This document shows positions 51,214 through 59,490 of a stretch of 64,000 nt of DNA, piece by piece (within the stretch, counting starts at the first letter, position 1; every line of letters begins with the position of its first letter). Where the stretch lies: contig SRZB01000007.1 in the NCBI GenBank assembly GCA_004793585.1, positions 1-64,000 of the forward strand, written 5' to 3'. The position numbers and the translations under genes are program-made. The notes beneath the pieces are model-generated. The model was not told the origin of the DNA and made no database searches. It saw nothing but the letters and a program-made list of their open reading frames with translations. Source of the stretch: Hominisplanchenecus murintestinalis (lineage in GTDB: Bacteria > Bacillota > Clostridia > Lachnospirales > Lachnospiraceae).

Positions 51214-52572
51214 ATGACCGATGCTTTTGAAACCCTCAAAAAAAGTATCAAATCGCTGGCAGAGGAGAAGAAGTATGCAACGCTCCGTGATATCCTCACT
51301 ACAATGAACGCCGCTGATGTGGCTTCTCTGTTTGAAGATATTCCTGAGGAAACAGTTCCTCTTCTATACCGCCTGCTCCCTAAGGAGCTTGCTGCCGATA
51401 CTTTTGTTGAAATGGAACCCGACACACAGCATATGCTGATTAAAGGGTTCTCCGATAACGAACTGAAAGAAGTCGTAGATGAGCTCTACGTCGATGATGC
51501 CGTTGACCTCGTAGAAGAAATGCCTGCCAATGTAGTAAAGCGCATTCTTATCCAGGCAGACGCAGAAAAGCGCAAGATGATTAATACCATCCTGCAGTAC
51601 CCTGACGACTCTGCCGGCAGCATCATGACTACAGAGTTTGTAGAACTGCGCCCAAAAATGACCGCGGAAGAAGCCATCCTGCATCTCCGCCGCAGCGGCA
51701 TTAATAAGGAGACGATTAACAACTGCTATATCTGCGCAAAAGGCAGGCAGCTTATGGGCGTCGTGACTATCCGCGACTTGATTATGGCAAGTTCTGAAGA
51801 AACGATGGAAGATTTGATGGAAGAAAATATCATTTCCGTATCTACCCTGGAGGATCAGGAGACCGTTGCCCGGCAGTTCTCCAAGTATGGATTCCTGGCT
51901 ATGCCCGTGGTTGACCGTGAAGAACGTCTGGTGGGCATTGTCACTATTGACGATGTGCTGGACGTCATGGAAGAGGAAACCACCGAAGATATTGAAAAGA
52001 TGGCGGCTATCGTCCCGGCAGATAAACCATACCTGAAACAGACCACCTTCGACCTCTGGAAAAGCCGTATGCCCTGGCTGCTGCTCCTGATGATTTCCGC
52101 GACTTTTACCGGATTTATCATTACCAGCTTCGAAGACGCCCTGTCAAAATATGTTGTCCTGACTGCCTACATCCCCATGCTGATGGATACCGGGGGAAAC
52201 TCAGGAAGCCAGGCATCCGTGACCGTAATCCGCGGAATTTCTTTGAAAGAAGTAGAGTTCCGTGATATTTTCCGCGTCATCTGGAAGGAAGTCCGTGTAG
52301 CCTTACTCTGTGGCCTTACTCTCGCTGTGTGCAATTTCGGAAAACTGCTGCTGGTCGACCACCTGACGATACTGGTGGCATTCACCATCTGCCTGACGCT
52401 GTTTGTCACAATCTTCTGCGCAAAGGTTGTAGGCTGTACCCTGCCGCTGATTGCATCCCGGCTCGGATTCGACCCGGCTGTTATGGCAAGCCCGTTTATC
52501 ACCACGATTGTAGATGCGATCTCACTGCTGGTTTACTTCCAGTTTGCCACACGCCTGCTGGGATTGGGGTAA
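51214..52572 (+). CDS. mgtE: Magnesium transporter MgtE
   Basis: Mg2+ channel gated by internal Mg2+. An N-terminal superhelical domain (1-130, with many acidic residues), a CBS pair (about 135-250; VVTIRDLIMAS, VGIVTIDDVLDVMEEE), a plug helix and five membrane helices (about 280-450) with LMDTGGNSGSQASVTVIRGI, the pore signature. Length of 452 residues is typical. The M-box riboswitch lies upstream. Confidence 0.96.
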   Translation: MTDAFETLKKSIKSLAEEKKYATLRDILTTMNAADVASLFEDIPEETVPLLYRLLPKELAADTFVEMEPDTQHMLIKGFSDNELKEVVDELYVDDAVDLVEEMPANVVKRILIQADAEKRKMINTILQYPDDSAGSIMTTEFVELRPKMTAEEAILHLRRSGINKETINNCYICAKGRQLMGVVTIRDLIMASSEETMEDLMEENIISVSTLEDQETVARQFSKYGFLAMPVVDREERLVGIVTIDDVLDVMEEETTEDIEKMAAIVPADKPYLKQTTFDLWKSRMPWLLLLMISATFTGFIITSFEDALSKYVVLTAYIPMLMDTGGNSGSQASVTVIRGISLKEVEFRDIFRVIWKEVRVALLCGLTLAVCNFGKLLLVDHLTILVAFTICLTLFVTIFCAKVVGCTLPLIASRLGFDPAVMASPFITTIVDAISLLVYFQFATRLLGLG

Positions 52573-52649
52573 ATGCCTCTGGACAGCAGACCTCCAAAGT
52601 GTTATGATAGGCTGACCCTGGACACTCTCTTAAAAGGAGGTACAAATTT

Positions 52650-53744
52650 ATGATTCGAAGTTTATTAAAGCCGTTGTCGTTTCTTCCGGCGCTGCTGCTT
52701 ATGTATATGATTTTCTCCTTTTCCGCCCAGCCGGGGGAGGTTTCCTCACAGATAAGCTACAAAGCCAGCTACAAAATCATCGAGGCTGCCGACTACATTT
52801 TCGATGCGAACCTAGAAGAATGGCAGATTGCAGAATGGGCAGATAAAATCCATTTCATCACACGGAAACTGGCACATATGGCTGAATACTTTGCCCTTGC
52901 CGTGGCTGTGGCTTTCCCACTTTATGTATACGGCCTGCATGGCTTTCTGCTGATGCTGACGGCAGGTTTCATCTGCGTAGCTTTTGCCTGCGGAGACGAA
53001 TATCATCAGTCCCTGGTAGCAGGGCGCAGCCCTTCCGCAAAAGATGTATGCATCGACAGCATAGGAATCTTCTTTGGAATCCTTCTGGTGCGCATCGTCG
53101 GATGGACAGGACGGAAAACCATTTTCCGCCCGAAAAAGAATCAGAAAATGCGCGGAAAGAAAAAGCGGTTTAAAGATACTCCCGGATACGATGACGAATA
53201 TCCTGACGCACCATATCCACCCCGGCCTTACAGACAGGGTGGATATCCAGCGCCTCCTTACCGGGAACCGGAAGGATATCGGCAGCCGCCTTATGCCCCG
53301 GATGGTTATGCGGACACTCCCTGGCGGCAGCCAGAGACTTATCGCGAACCGCCTTATCAGCCGCATGATAGCTGCCGTAAGCCTTCTTCTTACCGACAGC
53401 AGGAGAGCTATCATGAATCGCCCTATTCGCCGCAGAATGACTATCATGACTTACCCCGCCGGCAGCAAAACGGCTACTCATCATCACATGGTACACAGGA
53501 TGATTACTGGCAGCGTCCGGAACGGACTTATCAGGAATCAGAAGAGGAATGGCTTGACGAAGAAGCCATCGATATCGACAGCCCCCGGGATGAAACCTAT
53601 TCCCCAAACTGGCAGGACCCTACACGGGCAAATGACTGGGGAATCGACGAGCAGCCGCCCCGTTCTCCACAGCCGCCGCAGACAGCGCCCCCCAAAAGGC
53701 GCAGGCGGGTTAAGAGAGAAAAGGACTGGTTTTTTGATATGTAG
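52650..53744 (+). CDS. VanZ-family membrane protein with long Pro/Tyr/Gln-rich tail
   Basis: The first 155 residues form a VanZ-like domain: four hydrophobic helices with FSAQPGEVSS, RKLAHMAEYFALA and DEYHQSLVAGRSPSAKDVCIDSIG, the conserved acidic/His patch. VanZ proteins are linked to teicoplanin resistance and envelope adaptation. Residues 180-364 are a disordered cytosolic tail with repeats such as YREPPYQP and EPEGYRQPPYAPDGY, ending KRRRRVKREKDWFFDM. The ATG follows AAAAGGAGGTACAAATTT. The tail is about twice as long as the membrane part, which is unusual. Confidence 0.8.
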   Translation: MIRSLLKPLSFLPALLLMYMIFSFSAQPGEVSSQISYKASYKIIEAADYIFDANLEEWQIAEWADKIHFITRKLAHMAEYFALAVAVAFPLYVYGLHGFLLMLTAGFICVAFACGDEYHQSLVAGRSPSAKDVCIDSIGIFFGILLVRIVGWTGRKTIFRPKKNQKMRGKKKRFKDTPGYDDEYPDAPYPPRPYRQGGYPAPPYREPEGYRQPPYAPDGYADTPWRQPETYREPPYQPHDSCRKPSSYRQQESYHESPYSPQNDYHDLPRRQQNGYSSSHGTQDDYWQRPERTYQESEEEWLDEEAIDIDSPRDETYSPNWQDPTRANDWGIDEQPPRSPQPPQTAPPKRRRRVKREKDWFFDM

Positions 53745-53748
53745 AATA

Positions 53749-53779
53749 ATTGCCCCGATGTCTCAAGACACGGGGCAAT
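53749..53779. terminator. Hairpin between convergent genes (probable terminator)
   Basis: ATTGCCCCG (53749-53757) pairs with CGGGGCAAT (53771-53779), with an inner TGTCT/AGACA. It lies at the ends of the VanZ and PBECR4-like genes. A U tract is missing, so the call is tentative. Confidence 0.5.
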
Positions 53780-54483
53780 TATGAACATTCCAACGTTGCA
53801 GCAGCCTCAGCTATTTCTTCGGGTCTTGTGATAATCTCTAAAAACTTCATTTGAATAGGCTCATCCAATTTGGCTAATAATGCTTCATCCTTTTCATATA
53901 CGCCAAGCACATCAGAGATGTATATTAATTCATGATACTGCGGATTTTCTGACAATCTGGCAAACATAGCAATGATTGTTTTCTCTGTTTTAGCTTTTAT
54001 TGATGAACTGGCTTTTCGTAAGCTTCTTGCCTTATTGACATCAGTTACAAAACCAATGCACATGTTATTAGAAAGATTTTTAACAGCATAAGGAAATACC
54101 AATGTATTCGTATCTAATGCCTCCAGTAGCAACGTCTTTTTGCCGTCTTTATATAATATCTCATGAATTTTTTCAACATGATTTCCCTTTGTTTTTAATG
54201 TGCTCCAGTTGTACTTTTGGTGCGTGCTAATATTTCCTATGTCAATTTTTCCAGAAACAGAATTTTTATAAAATTCATCATCGCTTAAATTGCTATATAA
54301 TCCTGTCATATGTTTGAAATCTGAAGCAAAAAATCTTATATCTACTTCCGTTCCATCTTCACAAACGATCCTAAATACTTTATTAATTAAGTACTTATTA
54401 TAATTTCTTGCACCAGAAATTATCTGTTTTCTCAATTTAGCTTTATGTCCATTTGATAATGGATAGCCTTTTTGTTTCCCCAT
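53779..54483 (-). CDS. PBECR4-like protein, putative toxin of a type III-like locus
   Basis: A 234-residue protein I place tentatively in the PBECR4 family (phage-linked BECR-fold nucleases) by its VFRIVCEDGTEVDIRFF strand pair and DFKHMTGL motif, with NMCIGFVTD and a helical C-terminus. The ATG at 54483 follows AGGAGATAGA; the longer frame has no site. Thirty bases upstream lies the terminator of a tandem-repeat RNA with its own promoter. That order (repeat RNA, terminator, nuclease) is the plan of type III toxin-antitoxin systems. The gene is visibly more AT-rich than its neighbours, hinting at transfer. Nuclease activity is inferred only. Confidence 0.5.
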   Translation of the reverse strand: MGKQKGYPLSNGHKAKLRKQIISGARNYNKYLINKVFRIVCEDGTEVDIRFFASDFKHMTGLYSNLSDDEFYKNSVSGKIDIGNISTHQKYNWSTLKTKGNHVEKIHEILYKDGKKTLLLEALDTNTLVFPYAVKNLSNNMCIGFVTDVNKARSLRKASSSIKAKTEKTIIAMFARLSENPQYHELIYISDVLGVYEKDEALLAKLDEPIQMKFLEIITRPEEIAEAAATLECS

Positions 54484-54520
54484 TCTATCTCCTATGTATT
54501 TTGTAATAAGATAAAACAAA

Positions 54521-54547
54521 AGCAGGAGAATTTAAATATCTCCTGCT
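54521..54547 (-). terminator. Terminator between repeat RNA and PBECR4-like gene
   Basis: AGCAGGAGA (54521-54529) pairs with TCTCCTGCT (54539-54547); the minus-strand transcript continues TTTGTTTTAT. Partial read-through would give the downstream gene at low level, as known for type III toxin loci. Confidence 0.8.
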
Positions 54548-54563
54548 CTTAACTGCAAGTTTC

Positions 54564-54729
54564 CTGCTGGTTGTCAGCCTCGCATTGCCTATAGCAATGC
54601 AAAAACGGATTTGGACTTTTAACAACTTCCAATTGTTCACAACTTCACTGCTGGTTGTCAGCCTCACATCACCTATAGCAATGTAAAAACGGATTTGGAC
54701 TTTTATCGACTTCCAATTGTCTACAACTT
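54564..54729. repeat. Two 84-bp-period direct repeats
   Basis: Units 54564-54645 and 54648-54729 start CTGCTGGTTGTCAG and share ACGGATTTGGACTTTT and CTTCCAATTGT. They differ at about ten of 82 positions, several of them paired. Confidence 0.9.
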
Positions 54730-54768
54730 ATAATGCTTGCACATCAGAACATCTCTATTCTTAGTATC

Positions 54769-54797
54769 AGTATATACAGATAAACATCATTTGTCAA
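54769..54797 (-). promoter_or_regulatory. Consensus promoter of the tandem-repeat RNA
   Basis: Minus strand TTGACA (54792-54797), 17 bases, TATACT (54769-54774). It shares the 12-mer CTGTATATACTG at the same offset with the promoter of the YtrA-ABC operon at 56693-56721. Confidence 0.8.
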
Positions 54798-54808
54798 CAT
54801 CAAGCCTT

Positions 54809-55441
54809 CTATAATTCTCTCTGCTCATAGAACTTCACAGACAGCATCCACGAAATCCCAAAAAGCAGCAGCATCCCTGCAATCGCTATGGGTACTATCA
54901 GGCTTCCAAAATACGCAAGCCACCGTGCAAGTTCCGCCTGGAACTCTGAAAAAATACCAAAAATCAAGGCTATTGCAAAAATCTCGACATAGTAAACAAT
55001 ACGTCCCTTCTCAGCGCCCATTTTAAACACTGGGGGCAGCATAATACTTGGTATAAAAAGACCAGCTAACGGAACCGTACTAACAACGAAAAGATATTCT
55101 TTTATACTCATTTCTCCGCCTGGAAACAGAACACTTTTTATCACTCCTGCCGCTGCAAGTATAACAACTGCTGCCAACAGATAGAACAGCGTAATTAAAT
55201 ATTTTGCCGAAACAATCTGCTTCCGGCTATAAGGAAACGCTTCTGCATATACGTACCATTTGCTTCTTTCGTCATAGGAAATCAGGCTCATTGGTATGAT
55301 TCCCGTAAGCACCACCGGGTAAAACATCATAAATTCATTTCCCGATATTACAAAAACCGCTCCAAATATACATACCAGCACCAAGTACATACGGCAATAT
55401 TTATTTATCATATAAGACTCTTTCAAAAGCAGCCCTTTCAT
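54809..55441 (-). CDS. ABC-2 type permease (YtrA-linked)
   Basis: Membrane half of the exporter encoded with the upstream ATPase and GntR-type regulator. The 210 residues have about six hydrophobic helices. RSKWYVYAEAFPYSRKQIVSAKY, a conserved cytosolic loop of this permease group, is at about 60-82. The gene lies two bases after the ATPase stop. The cargo is not known. Confidence 0.8.
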   Translation of the reverse strand: MKGLLLKESYMINKYCRMYLVLVCIFGAVFVISGNEFMMFYPVVLTGIIPMSLISYDERSKWYVYAEAFPYSRKQIVSAKYLITLFYLLAAVVILAAAGVIKSVLFPGGEMSIKEYLFVVSTVPLAGLFIPSIMLPPVFKMGAEKGRIVYYVEIFAIALIFGIFSEFQAELARWLAYFGSLIVPIAIAGMLLLFGISWMLSVKFYEQREL

Positions 55442-55443
55442 AA

Positions 55444-56286
55444 TTATTTCCCCTCCTTTACCATAAACACAAACAATTCTTCTATGCCTATCGGACTAAC
55501 ATCCATTCCCACAGGAACCGCATTACGCTTCACAATCGCCTCTGCCCCATATGCCGTCTCTTTCTTTCCTTTCACCGCAGATGCGTCCAGCTCCCTCAAA
55601 GTCTCCGGAGCACAATGGATAATCCCGAATTCTTCTAAAAGAGCATCCTTTTCTTCACAGAGCAGCAGCTTCCCCTTATGTAAAAATGCAATGTAGTCGC
55701 AAAGCTTCTCCAAATCACTTACAATATGGGAAGAAATCAAAATAGAATGTCCCTCATCCCTGGTGAATTCATTCAACATCTCCACCACCTCGTCGCGCAC
55801 TACCGGGTCGAGTCCGCTGGTCGCCTCATCCAAAATCAGCAGCTTCGGATCATGGGACATAGCCACTGCTATCCCAAGTTTCATCTTCATTCCCCTCGAA
55901 AAATCCTTAAACTCTTTATCCATCGGAACAGAAAATTTCCTAAGATAATCTTCATATGCCTTATTGTCCCAGTTCCTATAAGTATTCCGCATGATTTTTC
56001 CCACCTGTTTCCCGGTCAGGCACTCAGGAAATCCCACGTCATCCAATACAATGCCCACATCTTCTTTCATCAATTGCACATTTTTCCTATTGTCCTTTCC
56101 CATAATGGTAATCGTACCCGCATCTCTTCGGATTGTATTTAAAATCAATTTAATCGTCGTACTCTTTCCTGCCCCATTTTCCCCAATAAGCCCCATAATG
56201 CACCCGCTCGGCAATACTAAATCCAAAGAATCCAGGCGAAAATCCCTGTACGCTTTCGTCAGTCCCTTGATTTCTAATGCATTCAT
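55444..56286 (-). CDS. ABC transporter ATP-binding protein (YtrB-like)
   Basis: Exporter ATPase. Walker A GENGAGKST near residue 35, signature DFSRGMKMKLGIAVAMSH, Walker B KLLILDEATSGLDP. C-terminal residues 220-280 form a short regulatory part. It lies three bases after the GntR-type gene. The arrangement of YtrA regulator, ATPase and permease recurs in cell-wall-antibiotic response operons. Confidence 0.9.
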   Translation of the reverse strand: MNALEIKGLTKAYRDFRLDSLDLVLPSGCIMGLIGENGAGKSTTIKLILNTIRRDAGTITIMGKDNRKNVQLMKEDVGIVLDDVGFPECLTGKQVGKIMRNTYRNWDNKAYEDYLRKFSVPMDKEFKDFSRGMKMKLGIAVAMSHDPKLLILDEATSGLDPVVRDEVVEMLNEFTRDEGHSILISSHIVSDLEKLCDYIAFLHKGKLLLCEEKDALLEEFGIIHCAPETLRELDASAVKGKKETAYGAEAIVKRNAVPVGMDVSPIGIEELFVFMVKEGK

Positions 56287-56289
56287 CCT

Positions 56290-56661
56290 TTATTCCTCCC
56301 AGTTCATCATAAACATTTCAACAACTTCTTCTTTGCTCAGACCGCAGGATACCGCAAGCTGCGCAATCTTCTGCATATATTCCTCTATCTTTTTCAGGCT
56401 CTCCTCACGAAGCAATTCCACATTTTTCGGTGCTACAAAACACCCTTTCGCCGGAAGCGTATAGATAAATCCTTCTCTTTCCAGCTCATCATACGCCCGC
56501 TTCGTAGTAATCACGCTGATGCGCAAATCTTTCGCCAGATTTCGAATAGATGGCAGCGCCTCATCTTCCTTAAGTTCCCCATTTATTATCTGTGCTTTAA
56601 TCTGGGAATAAATCTGATCATAAATCGGCGCGCCCCGCTTATTATCAATAAAAACGTTCAT
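56290..56661 (-). CDS. GntR-family regulator, YtrA subfamily
   Basis: A 123-residue repressor with N-terminal winged helix (YDQIYSQIKAQIINGELKEDEALPSIRNLAKDLRIS is the typical opening) and a short C-terminal dimer helix (GLSKEEVVEMFMMNW), the YtrA type. It starts the operon with the ABC genes and a consensus promoter overlapped by a dyad, so it is probably autoregulated. The effector is unknown; relatives respond to cell-wall antibiotics. Confidence 0.92.
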   Translation of the reverse strand: MNVFIDNKRGAPIYDQIYSQIKAQIINGELKEDEALPSIRNLAKDLRISVITTKRAYDELEREGFIYTLPAKGCFVAPKNVELLREESLKKIEEYMQKIAQLAVSCGLSKEEVVEMFMMNWEE

Positions 56662-56680
56662 CTACTCTCTCCTTTTCTAT

Positions 56681-56721
56681 CTGTATATTAACAGTATATA
56701 CAGCAGATACAGTTTTGTCAA
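56681..56721 (-). promoter_or_regulatory. Promoter and operator of the YtrA-ABC operon
   Basis: Minus strand TTGACA (56716-56721), 17 bases, TATACT (56693-56698). A dyad CTGTATA-N9-TATACAG (56681-56703) covers the -10 box, a fitting YtrA site. Confidence 0.75.
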
Positions 56722-56789
56722 TTACTTTTTGAAAATTCTTTACACACACCTGTATGAATGCCTTTTTTCTATAAGCAGCTGATATTCGA

Positions 56790-56818
56790 TTGACACATTT
56801 GGCTCTATTTCGTATATT
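56790..56818 (+). promoter_or_regulatory. Promoter ahead of the truncated HD-domain frame
   Basis: TTGACA (56790-56795), 17 bases, TATATT (56813-56818). The start would lie about 15 bases before the ATG at 56841, leaving no room for a Shine-Dalgarno site. Confidence 0.55.
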
Positions 56819-56840
56819 AAATTTATAAATTTGACATCAT

Positions 56841-57233
56841 ATGATAAGCATAATACTACACGACGTCGGACGTTATGCCAGAGTGAGTTCAGAAAAACAT
56901 CTGATAGACGGTTATCGTTATTGCATAGAGCGAGGATGGGAAAAAGCAGCGCAGATATGTATTTCTCATGCGTTTATGATTCAGGATATTAACACTTCTA
57001 TTGGTGAATTTGACATAAGCAACAATGATTACCTGTTTATGGAGGAATTTATTGCAAATGCCGTTTATGACGATTATGACCGCTTAGTACAGCTGTGTGA
57101 CGTTCTGGCTATGCCAACAGGCTTTTGCCTTTTAGAAAAAAGATTTGTAGACGTAACTATCCGGTATGGCATCCATCCTGCTACGTTAGAGAGAAGGGAG
57201 ACAGTTTCCTTGCGGACTGTCTCCCCCGTTTAA
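56841..57233 (+). pseudogene. HD-domain phosphohydrolase, N-terminal part missing
   Basis: The product starts in the middle of an HD domain: ILHDVGRYA (HD motif) at residues 5-13 and ISHAFM, IQDINTS, DDYDRLVQLCD further on, as in small HD hydrolases. About 35 N-terminal residues with the first metal His are absent; no binding site precedes the ATG. The frame otherwise is open to a normal end. It may be a remnant, or be expressed as a short form from the promoter at 56790. Confidence 0.65.
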
Positions 57234-57236
57234 TTT

Positions 57237-58586
57237 TTATAATCTCTTTAACAGCTCTTCTCTCTCTGCTTCGTAACCCGGCTTTCCAAGCAGGGCAAAC
57301 ATATTTTTCTTATAACTCTCAACTCCCGGCTGATTGAACGGATTCACACCCAGGAGATAGCCGCTGACGCCGCAGGCAAACTCGAAGAAATAGAACAGCT
57401 CACCTAAATAGTACTCATTCTGTTCCGGGATGTTTACGACCAGGTTCGGCACGTTTCCATCCGTATGTGCAAGAATGGTTCCGTTCATAGCACTCTTGTT
57501 TACAAAATCAACCGTTTTTCCTGCCAGATAATTCAGGCCATCCAAATCTGACGGCTCCTCACCGATAACCAGCTCACACCGTGGTTTTTCCACGTTCATT
57601 ACGGTCTCAAACATGATACGGCTTCCGTCCTGAATGAACTGTCCCATAGAATGAAGGTCTGTAGTAAGGTCTACAGATGCAGGGAAAATACCCTTCTGAT
57701 CTTTTCCTTCGGACTCACCGTATAACTGTTTCCACCACTCGGATACATAGTGCAGGCTCGGCTCATAGTTCGCCAATATCTCAACTAATTTGCCTTTTCT
57801 GAGCAGGATATTACGGACTGCCGCATATTTTAATGCGTCGTTTTCTGCAAAGTCAGCTTCCATAGCACGTTTTCTTCCGGCTGCCGCGCCTTCCATAAGC
57901 TTCGTGATGTCAGCCCCGCTGACTGCGATTGGAAGAAGCCCCACTGCGGTCAGTACAGAAAATCTTCCGCCTACATCGTCCGGCACTACAAAACTTTCAT
58001 AGCCTTCCTCTGTCGCCAGATTCTTTAAGGCTCCCCTTGCCTTGTCGGTAGTCGCATAGATTCTCTTTGCTGCCTCTTCTTTTCCATATTTCTTCTCCAG
58101 CATGTCCTTGAAGATACGGAAAGCAATCGCCGGTTCCGTGGTAGTTCCCGACTTTGATATGATATTAACAGAATAATCCCTGTCCCCGATGACATCGATT
58201 AACTGCGCTAAATAAGTGCTGCTGATGCTGTTTCCTACAAAGTATATTTCCGGCGTCTTGCGGATTTCTTTCGAAACCATATTGTAAAAGCCGTGACGCA
58301 GGAATTCAATCGCTGCCCTCGCTCCCAGATAGGAGCCGCCAATGCCGATTACCACCAGCACCTCGCTGTCCGATTTAATTTTTTCAGCAGCTTTCTGAAT
58401 CCTGCCAAACTCTTCTTTATCATAATCTACAGGCAAATCAATCCATCCCAGGAAATCATTTCCTGCCCCTGTCCTGCTTACCAGGACTTCTCTGGCATCC
58501 TGTACCAGTTTTTCCATCGGCGCTATCTCGTTCTCACCGATAAAACCTATTGCCTTTGAATAGTCAAATGTAATTTTCTCTGCCAT
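57237..58586 (-). CDS. pgi: Glucose-6-phosphate isomerase
   Basis: Glycolytic interconversion of glucose-6- and fructose-6-phosphate. [11 protein letters not shown] near residue 80, [11 protein letters not shown] near 150, the catalytic Glu in [13 protein letters not shown] near 290, and the late [17 protein letters not shown] are all present. The 449-residue form is that of Gram-positive bacteria. The ATG at 58586 follows GAGGAG; the first GTG of the frame lies inside that site. Confidence 0.97.
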   Translation of the reverse strand: MAEKITFDYSKAIGFIGENEIAPMEKLVQDAREVLVSRTGAGNDFLGWIDLPVDYDKEEFGRIQKAAEKIKSDSEVLVVIGIGGSYLGARAAIEFLRHGFYNMVSKEIRKTPEIYFVGNSISSTYLAQLIDVIGDRDYSVNIISKSGTTTEPAIAFRIFKDMLEKKYGKEEAAKRIYATTDKARGALKNLATEEGYESFVVPDDVGGRFSVLTAVGLLPIAVSGADITKLMEGAAAGRKRAMEADFAENDALKYAAVRNILLRKGKLVEILANYEPSLHYVSEWWKQLYGESEGKDQKGIFPASVDLTTDLHSMGQFIQDGSRIMFETVMNVEKPRCELVIGEEPSDLDGLNYLAGKTVDFVNKSAMNGTILAHTDGNVPNLVVNIPEQNEYYLGELFYFFEFACGVSGYLLGVNPFNQPGVESYKKNMFALLGKPGYEAEREELLKRL

Positions 58587-58686
58587 TTCAAACACTCCTC
58601 TTTCTTGTTCTTTTTACCGGCATCTTAAAAACTGCCTGTATTCATCCCTCATTCTAGCAAACTTACATCATATTATCAAGACATAA

Positions 58687-59490
58687 TCACAGAAATTCTT
58701 TCAGCACCTCCCGGATAACTCTTTCCTGTTCTGCGGGATCCATCTGTTGTAAAATTTCTGTATTCCTCTTGCGGCTGCCCTCAGCCGCTGCCGTCTCTGC
58801 GGCGCCTTCCTTAAGCTTCGCCAGATTTTCTTTTAGTTCACGCTTGTCCCTCTGGGCTTTCGTCTCCATAGATTTTCCCCGTTTCTTTTTCTCCGAAGAA
58901 GCTCTTATTGGGAAAGGTTTTCTTTCCGGTTTCACTTCCTCTTTTACAGCCTCTGTACGCTGTTCGGGCAAGTCTGCCGTCTGTATTGTCTGCGCGCTGC
59001 TGCCGGAAAACAAGCTTCGGAGCCCAGTCTCCAGATACTTTCTCCGATATCCCGTATCCGTAACCCCATATGCCCCCGCAATCAAAAGCGCGGATGCCAG
59101 TACCGCCCACAAATAATTCTGTCTTATCTCCTCTGCCAGCTGCAGGGTTCCGGCAAAATACCATCCCACGGCTCCCACAACTGCACACAGCACAAATACT
59201 GCGCCTCCCATCCGCCTCCAGGTATGCAGGTTCATACCTAAAAATTTATATTCCATTAAACTCTTCTGAATAAAAATGTTCACATTATCTGCTCCTGATT
59301 GTATCCGTTTATAAACATTATATTTTTGTTTCAGGTGCTTTACATATTTTCCCTTGGCAAACGCCGGTTTTTCCATATCGTGGATAAGCTTATCATATAC
59401 GATCCGCAGGATAATCTGGCTGGCCACCCCCCAGATACCCAGAACCGCTATTCCGTAGAGTAAAACGTTTTGCTGCATAATTTCTAACAT
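58687..59490 (-). CDS. Membrane protein with coiled C-terminus, function unknown
   Basis: The 267 residues open with a hydrophobic helix (VLLYGIAVLGIWGVASQIIL), then a basic helical segment, two further helices at about 100-125 and 140-160 (GGAVFVLCAVVGAVGWYFAG, LWAVLASALLIAGAYGV), and a charged tail rich in Lys and Glu (RDKRELKENLAKLKEG) that could coil. I recall similar proteins in Lachnospiraceae without known role. The ATG at 59490 follows GGGGGAAGATCT. Confidence 0.6.
   Translation of the reverse strand: MLEIMQQNVLLYGIAVLGIWGVASQIILRIVYDKLIHDMEKPAFAKGKYVKHLKQKYNVYKRIQSGADNVNIFIQKSLMEYKFLGMNLHTWRRMGGAVFVLCAVVGAVGWYFAGTLQLAEEIRQNYLWAVLASALLIAGAYGVTDTGYRRKYLETGLRSLFSGSSAQTIQTADLPEQRTEAVKEEVKPERKPFPIRASSEKKKRGKSMETKAQRDKRELKENLAKLKEGAAETAAAEGSRKRNTEILQQMDPAEQERVIREVLKEFL

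Larger units (their letters stand above)
54513..54762 (-). ncRNA. Structured tandem-repeat RNA upstream of the PBECR4-like gene
   Basis: A transcript from about 54762 would contain two direct repeats of 84-base period (54648-54729 and 54564-54645) and end at the hairpin 54521-54547. Each repeat has a CTATAGG-loop hairpin. The copies differ in the stem, but the changes keep pairing in the minus-strand RNA: one G-C pair becomes A-U and two pairs become G-U. No long reading frame with a binding site lies in it. It has the features of a repeat-based RNA antitoxin; this function is inferred. Confidence 0.6.

Noticed and set aside
54485-54667. Minus-strand 60-codon frame inside the tandem repeats
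   Set aside because: No ribosome site, spans repeat and terminator; the repeats covary as RNA, not as protein.
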